Notes under the pieces: model-generated | Seen by the model: the letters and a program-made list of their open reading frames with translations, nothing else | The model's database searches: none | Told to the model about the DNA's origin: nothing | Program-made: the position numbers and the translations under genes | DNA from: Bacteroidota bacterium | Lineage (GTDB): Bacteria; Bacteroidota; Bacteroidia; Bacteroidales; UBA10428 | Reading direction: 5' to 3' | DNA: 64,000 bases | Assembly (NCBI GenBank): GCA_023442525.1 | Contig: JAEZZA010000025.1 | Location: 1 to 64,000 of the forward strand | Shown here: one piece after another, positions 8,511 to 16,942 of the stretch | How the letters are laid out: each line of letters starts with the position of its first letter | Position numbering within the stretch: position 1 is the stretch's first letter

Positions 8511-10721
8511 TTATACCGACAACCTTATATAATCGATCATCAGGGGAATGTCTATCGATTGAATTCCATGCTGCTCCAGATACCGGCTGTCGTCAAGAAA
8601 CACCTTACTGAACCAGTCGACATCCACGCCTGAAAATTTCAGTGCCATCCGGTAATTTTGAATTGCCTTCTGGCGTTCGCCTTCACACCAACAGATATGT
8701 CCTAAATTCAAATAATCATTTTTGGTGACTCCCTTTGAAAGAATCTTTTCAAGGTACTTTGCTGCGATATCGAATTTTCCGAGCATGAATGAGCACCATG
8801 AAATAGGCCGGTATACCTTGAAATTGCCGGGTTCAAGGTATTCAACTTTAAAGTAGTATTTAAGGGCTTTCTCGAAATCGCCGGTTTCCATGTATACCTG
8901 CCCCAGATAGGCCTGAACCTGAAGATTTTCCGGCTCAAGCTTTTCAGCTTCAAGATAATAACCAATTGCAAGCTCGTATTCGCCTTTCTTCCGGTAACAC
9001 CATGCAATATGGTTTATGAGCCACAACTTGTTTTTATCGAGTAATTCAGCCTTATGATAGTATTCAAGCGCCTTGTCGAAATCGCCCAATTGCTGGTGAC
9101 AGTATCCGATTTTCTCGAACAGTTCATAATTATGATTGGCTTCAACTATACGACTGAAGATGCTCAGCGCATCGGTATAATAGTTCTTTTCAAAAAAGAA
9201 TTCACCAATGTTTCTCATAATTGAACTGTCGTCGATCCAGCTCTTGAAAACATAAGAATTATAGATCGTTACGGGCAAACGGAATATATCGTTAAATTCG
9301 GCCCTAAGCGGAAATAATTTGTAAAACCGGTACAGGTCTTGGAAATACTGCGTTATGACAACCCGGTTCCCGGCGTCGGTATTGATCATTTCGTCATCCA
9401 GTGCCATTTCGTTCATGGCCTTAAGTTCCATATTGAAGAGTTCCATAACGGTCGACTTCTGGAATGCGGGCATTTGTCGTATGTTCAGGCAGAACGAGTA
9501 TTTATCGGAGTTACAAAGGAAGTTGCTCTTTTCAATGCCTTCGCCCAGTTGCTTGAGATCGATACCTTCGCTCACACCCTGGAATGATTCCGCTATGTAT
9601 TCATTTTCCTTGTAAAAAGGCATGAACCAGTTACGTATTTCGTTGAAAAAATCGAAATGCTTGAGCATGGCAAAGGCTCCCAGGAATACATCGGCGCCTT
9701 CGAGCTGAAGATTGGTGAATTCCTCGAGTTTTTTGTAAACATCAGGAGAATCTTTAAGAAAGCTTGCCCATTCGGGATTCTTGTCCTCCGGATTCATGGC
9801 AGATAACAGATTCTCCAGGTCGAGTTTTTCTTCGAGCCTGGATTTGATCCGGATCATTTCGGGCAATATCTCCTGCTGGATTTTGCGGGTTATTTTTTCA
9901 GTTTCACGGGCTTTGGCATATTGCTGTATGATAATTTCAATATTCGTGTTAATCTGCCCCGATCCTTGCATTGCTTTTAACCGCTGCAGAATTTCGGGAT
10001 AATAGATTATCCTGTTGTTATAAAAAACCAGCGATAATATCAAACCAACCAGTGCCCTTTGCCATACCTGTTTTTCACCGGCTTCATAAAACCTGAATAA
10101 CAAGTCGATTTTCGCACTGTCAAAATGACGTATAAGCGACAGAGTGATACAGCTTACCAGCACACATTTGTCATACCACGCAACGGACACGCTATTGCTT
10201 ATCTTAGCCAGCAGTTCGATCTGTGTATCCTTCAATTTATCGGTATGCCAGATGATCCTGAAAAGCGATTTCATTTCTTCTTTGTACTCTTCGGTCTGGT
10301 AGTAGCGTGACATGTCGGCCTTGCTGTTTTCTGCCTCGTTGAGCAGAATCATGCGGTCGGTCATTTTCGAAATCTCTGTAATGGTGGTGTCAGAAAAGGC
10401 TTCGGAAAAGTTATATTGTGAATAATACTGTAACAGCTTATTGTTTCGGATAATATCTTCGCGCACGTCGTCGGCAAGCGACATGATATCGCGGATCAGC
10501 CTGTTATAAACCATTTCTTTCTGAGGATCGTCGCTAAGTTCAAATGCGTAGCGCAGCATGTTCAGGTAGGTTTCGGAATGGCTGTCGAGTTGAAGTCGGT
10601 AATCGCCGTCGCGACTGTAACTGCAAAGGAAACCCAGCGAATCGATGGCATCTTTGATCCGGCTTTTTGAAATATAATCGAATGCCTGGAGATAACGGGT
10701 ATTCAGTTCCTTATAATTCAT
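8511..10721 (-). CDS. Large TPR-repeat protein of unknown function
   Basis: This 736-residue cytoplasmic protein has no signal peptide or transmembrane segment. The N-terminal two thirds is helical and unrecognised. Residues about 535-670 form at least four tetratricopeptide repeats, with the typical pattern in LFEKIGYCHQQLGDFDKALE, AWCYRKKGEYELAIGYYLEA, AYLGQVYMETGDFEKALKYY and SWCSFMLGKFDIAAKYLEKI. TPR arrays bind partner proteins; the partner here is unknown. Similar large TPR proteins are common singletons in Bacteroidales. It stands between the TonB operon and the rhomboid gene on the same strand, but with gaps of 48-87 bp and no evident functional link. Confidence 0.75.
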   Translation of the reverse strand: MNYKELNTRYLQAFDYISKSRIKDAIDSLGFLCSYSRDGDYRLQLDSHSETYLNMLRYAFELSDDPQKEMVYNRLIRDIMSLADDVREDIIRNNKLLQYYSQYNFSEAFSDTTITEISKMTDRMILLNEAENSKADMSRYYQTEEYKEEMKSLFRIIWHTDKLKDTQIELLAKISNSVSVAWYDKCVLVSCITLSLIRHFDSAKIDLLFRFYEAGEKQVWQRALVGLILSLVFYNNRIIYYPEILQRLKAMQGSGQINTNIEIIIQQYAKARETEKITRKIQQEILPEMIRIKSRLEEKLDLENLLSAMNPEDKNPEWASFLKDSPDVYKKLEEFTNLQLEGADVFLGAFAMLKHFDFFNEIRNWFMPFYKENEYIAESFQGVSEGIDLKQLGEGIEKSNFLCNSDKYSFCLNIRQMPAFQKSTVMELFNMELKAMNEMALDDEMINTDAGNRVVITQYFQDLYRFYKLFPLRAEFNDIFRLPVTIYNSYVFKSWIDDSSIMRNIGEFFFEKNYYTDALSIFSRIVEANHNYELFEKIGYCHQQLGDFDKALEYYHKAELLDKNKLWLINHIAWCYRKKGEYELAIGYYLEAEKLEPENLQVQAYLGQVYMETGDFEKALKYYFKVEYLEPGNFKVYRPISWCSFMLGKFDIAAKYLEKILSKGVTKNDYLNLGHICWCEGERQKAIQNYRMALKFSGVDVDWFSKVFLDDSRYLEQHGIQSIDIPLMIDYIRLSV

Positions 10722-10769
10722 AATAAAGTATTATGAACTAATGGTATTCAATATACATGCCAAAACCTG

Positions 10770-11468
10770 TCAGCTATAATACGCCCTGCGCTTAGGCGAA
10801 TCGAAATTCTTATATAACAAAACTCCTCCAAGAAACCCACCGATATGTGCCCAGAAGGCTATGCCCGTAGCAGAATCGGATAGCATAAGCGATGTGGTTC
10901 CGCTAAGCAGTTGTCCGAAGAACCATATTCCGATATAAAACAGGGCGGGAATGGGTATAAAAAGAGGTATTATGAAAATGGGCACAATGGAAACGATTGT
11001 GCTTTTGGGGAACAGCAACATATAGGCTGCCATCACTCCTGAAATAGCGCCTGAGGCGCCAATAGCGGGGATAGGTGAGTTGCGGTGAAGTATAAAATGG
11101 GTTAAACTCGCAATTATGCCGCAAATGATGTAAAAAAGGAAGTACTTGATCTTTCCCATGCGGTCTTCGACATTATCACCGAAAATAAAAAGGATCCACA
11201 TGTTGGAGATAATGTGTCCCCAGCCTCCGTGAAGAAACATGTTGGTAAGGAAAGGCCTTAAAATGTATGTTCTTAGTTCGTAAACGTTGTTAACATTATA
11301 CAGCCGGATATTATCCGGTACCAGCCCGAAATCATAAATCATCATTTCGGCCTGCTTACTGTCGAGTGCAAAAAGGCCGAAAAGGAAAATACCTACATTT
11401 ACAATGAGGAGCAGATAGGTAACAATTGGTATACTCCGCGAAGGGATGGTGTCTCTTAAAGGAATCAA
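10770..11468 (-). CDS. Rhomboid-family intramembrane serine protease
   Basis: The 232-residue membrane protein has about six transmembrane helices. The catalytic Ser lies in GASGAISGVMAAY (GxSG motif, about residue 138), and the partner His in the later helix FWAHIGGFLGG. The HGGWGHIISNMWILFIFGD segment is the conserved rhomboid H-x3-H-x3-N region. Rhomboids cleave transmembrane segments of substrate proteins within the inner membrane; the substrate is not known. The start MIPLRDTIPSRS is usual for bacterial members. Confidence 0.92.
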   Translation of the reverse strand: MIPLRDTIPSRSIPIVTYLLLIVNVGIFLFGLFALDSKQAEMMIYDFGLVPDNIRLYNVNNVYELRTYILRPFLTNMFLHGGWGHIISNMWILFIFGDNVEDRMGKIKYFLFYIICGIIASLTHFILHRNSPIPAIGASGAISGVMAAYMLLFPKSTIVSIVPIFIIPLFIPIPALFYIGIWFFGQLLSGTTSLMLSDSATGIAFWAHIGGFLGGVLLYKNFDSPKRRAYYS

Positions 11469-11523
11469 TTTCTTATTTCTTGACCTGCAAAGATAGTAAG
11501 AAGCTTAGACTAAAGAAATATGA

Positions 11524-11661
11524 CTAGCGGTGACTGCTTTTTTTGCTGCACGGGCAAGGAACCATGCCATATTTTGATGAACCGCAACCGGTTTGCAACA
11601 GCAGAAGTCCTGTCAGTATCAAGGTGATGACAATCGCAAGAATTTTAGATGATTTCCTCAT
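11524..11661 (-). CDS. Small lipoprotein, 45 residues
   Basis: A short frame on the minus strand begins at ATG 11661 and ends at TAG 11524. It encodes a basic start, a hydrophobic run (ILAIVITLILTGLLLLQ) and a lipobox-like TGC at Cys25, so it is probably a lipoprotein with a mature part of only about 21 residues. The mature peptide (CGSSKYGMVPCPCSKK) holds two further cysteines in a CPC motif and is basic. Similar tiny Cys-containing lipoproteins occur in Bacteroidales, but I know no function for them. It lies alone between rhomboid and EamA genes of the same strand. Confidence 0.6.
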   Translation of the reverse strand: MRKSSKILAIVITLILTGLLLLQTGCGSSKYGMVPCPCSKKSSHR

Positions 11662-11714
11662 AATCCAAAAAACGCAATTTACTTAATTATAGTATATCCT
11701 GAAAGCTTCGACTT

Positions 11715-12638
11715 TCATGCTCTCCTCTTTAACCTAATCTGCCTGTTGTACTGGCTGAAAACCAATCCCCCGATCACAACCATGATACCGGATAACTTCA
11801 GACCGTTGAACTTTTCGGCCAGGATAAAGTATGACAGAATGGCTGTGAACACAGGTATAAGATTTACAAATACATTGGTGCGGGCCATCCCGATCTTCTG
11901 GATGGAATACACAAAGAGAATGAATGCAAATGACGAAGCAAAGATGGCAAGCTTAATCACGGGCAATACCATTTCAAAGGTATGTGTCATGGAAAAGAAC
12001 TCCCTGGAGCCTGTGAAATAGAACAATGGAACAAAATATAAGAACCCGAATGTGCTCTGCCAGGTTACTATGGTAAATGAACTGTAATGGTCTGACAATT
12101 TACGGACAAAGACAGAATGACATACTGCTGCAATTACGGCCACCAGCATAAGCAAAATCCCCCCTATTGAAGCATGCCCGGTGGCATCATCGCCAAAGAT
12201 CACCAGGGCCACTCCCGACACCGATATGATAAGTCCGGCAAAATTCATAAGTGTAAACCTCTCCCGGAAAATATACCATGCAGGAATAGGAGCAATAAGC
12301 GGAATAAGGGCTATAATCAATGCTGCCAGCGTGGGTGAGATCAGATTCACTCCGTAACACTCTCCGATAAAATACAAAAAGGGCTCAAAAAAAGCGAGTA
12401 AAAGAAAATAATGAAGATGCTGACGACGAATGAATTGCAATTTACGGAATGCCAGCGACATTATGAACAACAAGGGAATGGCCAGTACAAGCCGGAACAC
12501 TATGAGTGTTACCGGACCATAATATACAAATACCTGTTTATACCAGATGAAACTGAAGCTCCAGAATAGCATGGCAGCGGTTACCGGGAGGTAGGTGAGC
12601 AATGAATTTTTTGCCGCTCTGGCATAGTTTTTGTTCAA
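11715..12638 (-). CDS. EamA/DMT-family transporter
   Basis: The 307-residue inner-membrane protein has ten predicted transmembrane helices in two EamA repeats (about residues 15-150 and 160-300). Features include MLFWSFSFIWYKQVFVYYGP at the start of repeat 1, LLFIMSLAFRKL, and the second-repeat end SYFILAEKFNGLKLSGIMVV. The drug/metabolite superfamily moves small organic molecules, often out of the cell; the substrate cannot be told from sequence. It ends in a basic tail (RQIRLKRRA). A second EamA transporter lies at 46348-47238. Confidence 0.88.
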   Translation of the reverse strand: MNKNYARAAKNSLLTYLPVTAAMLFWSFSFIWYKQVFVYYGPVTLIVFRLVLAIPLLFIMSLAFRKLQFIRRQHLHYFLLLAFFEPFLYFIGECYGVNLISPTLAALIIALIPLIAPIPAWYIFRERFTLMNFAGLIISVSGVALVIFGDDATGHASIGGILLMLVAVIAAVCHSVFVRKLSDHYSSFTIVTWQSTFGFLYFVPLFYFTGSREFFSMTHTFEMVLPVIKLAIFASSFAFILFVYSIQKIGMARTNVFVNLIPVFTAILSYFILAEKFNGLKLSGIMVVIGGLVFSQYNRQIRLKRRA

Positions 12639-12817
12639 TTCTTAATTCTATTTAGATTAAATTAAATTTGGAATTATAGCGAAAAAAATCTAAATTCAGG
12701 CAATACAAATAACGTATTCATATTTAGATTTTTTAAGAGTTATTCTGCAACAAAAGAAGTACTTTTTTGTTAATTTGTATTGATTGACCAATTCTGTATT
12801 AATTATTATACCAAAAC

Positions 12818-13678
12818 ATGAGGCAGTTAAAGATAACTAAATCAATTACAAACCGTAATAGTGATTCACTGGAGAAATATCTCCACGATATTGGAAAGGA
12901 AGAATTAATTACTCCCGAAGAAGAGGTTGAACTTGCGAAAAGAATTAAGATGGGCGATCAGGAAGCCCTTGAAAAACTTACAAAAGCAAATTTGCGTTTT
13001 GTTGTTTCCGTTGCCAAACAGTATCAACATCAGGGTTTAAGCCTGCCCGACCTCATTAACGAAGGAAATCTCGGGCTAATTAAAGCTGCCAAGAAATTCG
13101 ATGAAACTAAGGGATTTAAATTCATCTCATATGCGGTATGGTGGATCAGACAGTGCATTTTACAGGCTCTGGCCGAACAATCACGTATTGTACGTCTTCC
13201 GCTTAATAAAATTGGTGCATTAAACAAAATCAACCGGGCATTCTCTCAACTTGAACAAACACATGAGAGAGAACCGTCGCCCGAAGAAGTAGCAGCTATT
13301 CTCGAGCTTCCAGAAGGAAAAGTTGCCGGTACTCTGGAATTATCGGGTCGTCATCTTTCGGTTGACGCTCCCTTCCAGGACGGTGAGGAGAATAGCCTGC
13401 TTGATGTATTGCCAAGTCAGGATACTCCTACAACCGATAATAAGTTGATAGAAGAATCGCTGGCCAAGGAAATTGAACGCACGCTCAGCACTTTGCCCGA
13501 CAAAGAAAGCAGTGTGATCAGGGCCTTTTATGGTATTGGCACCAAACCGATGTCGCTCGAAGAAATCGGAGCTACCATTGGTATCTCAAGGGAACGTACA
13601 AGGCAAATCAAGGAAAAAGCCATAAAACATCTACGGCAAAAATCCAAGAACCGTCTGCTTAAAACCTACCTGGGATAA
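12818..13678 (+). CDS. rpoD: Primary RNA polymerase sigma factor RpoD (sigma-A, short Bacteroidota type)
   Basis: The 286-residue protein has sigma regions 1.2 (DSLEKYLHDIGKEELITPEE), 2 (LRFVVSVAKQYQHQGLSLPD, AVWWIRQCILQALAEQSR), 3 (LGALNKINR-type linker) and 4 with its helix-turn-helix (LEEIGATIGISRERTRQIKE). Region 1.1 and the non-conserved region of proteobacterial RpoD are absent, as is normal for the Bacteroidota factor that reads TTTG / TAnnTTTG promoters. Such promoters are visible elsewhere in this window, for example upstream of rplU. Transcribed alone; the 3' side carries a long hairpin at 13705-13760. Confidence 0.95.
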   Translation: MRQLKITKSITNRNSDSLEKYLHDIGKEELITPEEEVELAKRIKMGDQEALEKLTKANLRFVVSVAKQYQHQGLSLPDLINEGNLGLIKAAKKFDETKGFKFISYAVWWIRQCILQALAEQSRIVRLPLNKIGALNKINRAFSQLEQTHEREPSPEEVAAILELPEGKVAGTLELSGRHLSVDAPFQDGEENSLLDVLPSQDTPTTDNKLIEESLAKEIERTLSTLPDKESSVIRAFYGIGTKPMSLEEIGATIGISRERTRQIKEKAIKHLRQKSKNRLLKTYLG

Positions 13679-13704
13679 TTTCTACAGACATAGTAATTCA
13701 TTAA

Positions 13705-13760
13705 TGGTTCAATAATGTTCAAATGATCATTCTGATCATTGAATGTTATTGGATCATTAT
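13705..13760 (+). other. Long wobble-paired hairpin in the rpoD 3' region
   Basis: Arms at 13705-13731 and 13735-13760 pair almost completely around a three-base loop: 26 pairs, one bulged A, four of them G-U when read as plus-strand RNA. Read as minus-strand RNA the same four would be A-C mismatches, so the structure favours the rpoD transcript over the convergent branching-enzyme transcript. No T run follows directly. It could act in mRNA end formation or stability. Confidence 0.6.
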
Positions 13761-13774
13761 TGCATTATACTGAA

Positions 13775-15796
13775 CTAATATACCCTTGGAGTCCTTGTAA
13801 TTTTAAATACCAGCGCCGACCTGCTGGGAAGATAGAGCAGAAGATATGCAGGTGCACCGGGTTTGATTTGCCCACGAGCCCTGTAAGTCAGTGTTTCATC
13901 TACATGACCCTGCCCCCCGTATAACGGGTTGTCCGTATTCAGAACCACCTTGAATCTTCCGTTACCTGTATTTATGCCGTAATCGGTAAACGAACGAAAC
14001 GGATTGAAATTAAATACAAACAGGTAATCGCCACGCTCAAATGCCAGCACCTGATCAGCCTGGTTATCGGCGAGCAATTTGCAGTATTGATGGTCGTAAA
14101 TCGCTGAGTTTCTTATTAAATTAATCATGTCGCGATCGAAATCGCCCAGAAAATGATATTTTAATAATGAATCATCCACGAGATTCCACTGCCGGCGTGC
14201 ATATTTATACGACCACTCGTTTCCTTCCCTTGGAAAATCGATCCATTCGGGATGTCCAAACTCGTTTCCCATGAAATTCAGGTACCCGCCTCCTGCAGTT
14301 GCCGCAGTCACCAGGCGTATCATTTTGTGAAGGGCCAGACCTCTGTCTATGATCAGGCTGGGCGTAAGTTTGCTCATCGAGAAATACATTTCCTGATCGA
14401 TGAGCCTGAAAATTATTGTTTTATCACCTACCAGAGCCTGATCGTGCGATTCAGCGTAAGAAACTGTTTTTTCATCCGACCTTTTGCTTGTAAGCTCATA
14501 GTATATTGCCGACACATTCCATTTCTCGTCGGGTAATTCCTTAATAATTTTTATCCAGTAATCGGGAACCCCCATGGCCATCCTGAAATCGAATCCGTAT
14601 CCCCCGCTGTCGAACGAAGTTGCCAGTCCGGGCATACCGCTCATTTCTTCGGCAATGGTAATTGCACCGGGATTAACCGATTTAATAAGCTTGTTGGCAA
14701 GTGCCAGGTAGGTGATGGCATCCTCATCCTGCTGCCCGTCGTAATACATCCCATAATTTGTGAAATTGCGCGACAGCCCGTGATCATAGTATAACATACT
14801 GGTAACACCGTCGAAACGGAATCCGTCGAACCTGTATTCATCGAGCCAGAACTTACAATTCGACAGGAGAAAATGAATCACTTCGTTTTTTGAATAGTCA
14901 AAGCACAATGAATCCCAGGCCACATGTTCCCTGCGTGGCCCATCATGGAAATACTGATAGGGCGTTCCATCGAAATTACCCAGTCCTTCGAGTTCGTTCT
15001 TTACAGAATGGGAATGTACAATATCCATTATAACAGCAATATCCATACCGTGAGCCTCGTCAATAAGCATCTTAAGCTCTTCGGGTGTACCGAACCTTGA
15101 TGATGCCGCATAGAAGTTGGATACATGATATCCAAACGATCCGTAATATGGATGTTCCTGGATAGCCATTAACTGTATCGTGTTATAACCGGCCTTTTTT
15201 ATCCGTGGCAGAATCTCTTCCCTGAATTCAGTATAGGTACCGATACGCTCTTCTGATGTCGACATTCCTATATGTGCTTCATAAATAAGGGGATGCCGTG
15301 AAGACGCATCTATGCGGTCGTGTTTCCATTTAAAGTTATCAGCGGATATCCATACCTGGGCGTTGAACAGCTTTGTGGATTCATCCTGGATCACTCTCTT
15401 CACATATGCCGGAATTCGGTGTCCCTGTCCACCCTCCCAGTAAATCGACAATTTATACAGGTCACCCTGATTAAGCTCTTTCAAAGGAAGCTTAATCTCC
15501 CAGTTCCCATTTTCAAGTCTCATTAAACGGAACTTTTCCATATCCTTCCAGTCGCTAAAATCTCCTGTAAGGTAAATTTTCTCAGCATTAGGAGCCCATT
15601 CTCTGAAGATCCATCCATCAGGTGTACGATGCAATCCAAAATACAGGTAGCCGGTGGCAAAATCGGAAAGGCTTCTGATCTCGCCCGTGAGTTCGCTTTC
15701 TTTCTCAGAAACCTTTATCGATCGCCGATAAATTATTTCGGAGTAAGGCTCAAGCCACGGGTCGTCTTTTACTAGCAACGGAGGATTAGTGATCAT
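13775..15796 (-). CDS. glgB: 1,4-alpha-glucan branching enzyme (GH13)
   Basis: The 673-residue enzyme creates alpha-1,6 branches in glycogen. A CBM48-like N-terminal domain spans about 50-145 (YFGLHRTPDGWIFREWAPNA). The GH13 barrel follows, with the nucleophile Asp in DGFRFDGVTSML, the acid/base Glu in AEEMSG, and the third carboxylate in YAESHDQALVGDK. The Asn-rich end and the C-terminal beta domain (LLLYLPSRSALVF) complete it. Length and layout resemble the eukaryote-like branching enzymes of Bacteroidota more than E. coli GlgB. No glycogen synthase gene is nearby. It is divergent from ribF and convergent with rpoD. Confidence 0.88.
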   Translation of the reverse strand: MITNPPLLVKDDPWLEPYSEIIYRRSIKVSEKESELTGEIRSLSDFATGYLYFGLHRTPDGWIFREWAPNAEKIYLTGDFSDWKDMEKFRLMRLENGNWEIKLPLKELNQGDLYKLSIYWEGGQGHRIPAYVKRVIQDESTKLFNAQVWISADNFKWKHDRIDASSRHPLIYEAHIGMSTSEERIGTYTEFREEILPRIKKAGYNTIQLMAIQEHPYYGSFGYHVSNFYAASSRFGTPEELKMLIDEAHGMDIAVIMDIVHSHSVKNELEGLGNFDGTPYQYFHDGPRREHVAWDSLCFDYSKNEVIHFLLSNCKFWLDEYRFDGFRFDGVTSMLYYDHGLSRNFTNYGMYYDGQQDEDAITYLALANKLIKSVNPGAITIAEEMSGMPGLATSFDSGGYGFDFRMAMGVPDYWIKIIKELPDEKWNVSAIYYELTSKRSDEKTVSYAESHDQALVGDKTIIFRLIDQEMYFSMSKLTPSLIIDRGLALHKMIRLVTAATAGGGYLNFMGNEFGHPEWIDFPREGNEWSYKYARRQWNLVDDSLLKYHFLGDFDRDMINLIRNSAIYDHQYCKLLADNQADQVLAFERGDYLFVFNFNPFRSFTDYGINTGNGRFKVVLNTDNPLYGGQGHVDETLTYRARGQIKPGAPAYLLLYLPSRSALVFKITRTPRVY

Positions 15797-15944
15797 ATTA
15801 GTCCGGATTCATTCTTTAAAATTATGAATTTAAATGCATTGTTTCTGAACTCTGTTGACAAATACAACATCCGAAATTTGGCCGACACCTTTTTTCAGTC
15901 AGTTAACGACAGTATATTGTCCATTAGTTTATTAAGATATATAT

Positions 15945-15952
15945 TAACTTTG
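15945..15952 (+). promoter_or_regulatory. Promoter -7 element of ribF
   Basis: TAACTTTG matches the Bacteroidota -7 consensus TAnnTTTG. Transcription would begin near 15959, only about 15 bases before the TTG proposed as the ribF start. No exact TTTG stands 19 bases upstream, so the -33 box is weak. Confidence 0.5.
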
Positions 15953-15973
15953 CATCCGCTTTTTACCGATCGA

Positions 15974-16930
15974 TTGAATATAATCACCGACATATCTGAA
16001 TTCAGAAAATCAAAAACCGTAGTAACCATTGGTATTTTTGATGGAGTACATCGCGGCCACGTTCAGATACTAAGCCGATTAAAAGAACTGGCAATGACCT
16101 ATCAGACTGAATCGGTTGTGATCACCCTGTGGCCTCATCCCCGGTTTATTCTTCAACCGGATAATAAAGAACTGCGATTACTTACCACTCTCCAGGAGAA
16201 GATTGATATGATCGGCCGGCATGGTATCGACAATTTGATCATACTTCCATTCGACCTGCAGTTGGCAAACATTACGTATGACCGCTTTGTCGCTGATTAT
16301 ATAGTGGGACATACCGGTGCGCAACATGTTGTAGTTGGTTTCAACCACCATTTTGGAAAAGATCGCAAAGGCACTTTTGAAAACCTGAAGATCAGTGCAC
16401 GACAGTATGACATAGAAGCTGAAAGACTCAACCAGGTAATCATCGACAATATAAGAATTAGTTCATCCGGTATCAGAAACATGATTACTGAGGGTCGGGT
16501 GAATACTGCAGGCAAAGCTCTCGGGTATTACTATTTTATTACCGGAAAGGTGGTTAATGGGAACAAGCTCGGCCGTGTACTCGGATACCCTACGGCTAAC
16601 GTCGAGATTGACGAACCATTGAAACTTCTTCCCCGAAATGGCGTTTATGCGGTATTGATTCGCAACGGCAGCAATGTATATAAAGGGATGCTCAGCCTGG
16701 GTGTACGGCCAACTATCGATCCGCAGGGAACACGCAGGGTAATTGAGGTAAATCTCTTTGACTTTGAAGGCGATCTTTATGGTGCCACCCTTAAAATTGC
16801 ATTCCTCGAATGGCTCAGATGCGAGAAGAAATTTGATTCATTGGATGAGTTGAAGGAACAAATTGCTATTGATAAAATAGAAACCCGAAAGATATTAGAC
16901 GAGTACAAGGATATAGACATATTAATATAA
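15974..16930 (+). CDS. ribF: Bifunctional riboflavin kinase / FAD synthetase RibF
   Basis: The protein phosphorylates riboflavin to FMN and adenylates FMN to FAD in the cytoplasm. The FAD synthetase domain starts with VTIGIFDGVHRGHVQIL, the nucleotidyl-transfer motif, and includes GFNHHFGKDRKG. The riboflavin kinase domain follows from about residue 190 (GRVLGYPTANVEI, RNGVYAVLI, GVRPTI). I chose a TTG at 15974, giving 318 residues, the usual family length. The in-frame ATG at 15824 would add 50 unrelated residues and lies upstream of a good promoter at 15945, so it would not be transcribed from there. ahcY follows 12 bp downstream, so the two are probably co-transcribed. Confidence 0.88.
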   Translation: MNIITDISEFRKSKTVVTIGIFDGVHRGHVQILSRLKELAMTYQTESVVITLWPHPRFILQPDNKELRLLTTLQEKIDMIGRHGIDNLIILPFDLQLANITYDRFVADYIVGHTGAQHVVVGFNHHFGKDRKGTFENLKISARQYDIEAERLNQVIIDNIRISSSGIRNMITEGRVNTAGKALGYYYFITGKVVNGNKLGRVLGYPTANVEIDEPLKLLPRNGVYAVLIRNGSNVYKGMLSLGVRPTIDPQGTRRVIEVNLFDFEGDLYGATLKIAFLEWLRCEKKFDSLDELKEQIAIDKIETRKILDEYKDIDILI

Positions 16931-16942
16931 TTACAATACATT

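Noticed and set aside
9339..9615. Long open frames antisense to the TPR gene
   Set aside because: No start signal, no family match and full overlap with a well-supported gene.
16931..16942. Possible SAH or SAM riboswitch before ahcY
   Set aside because: Only 12 bases separate ribF and ahcY, too little for a riboswitch.
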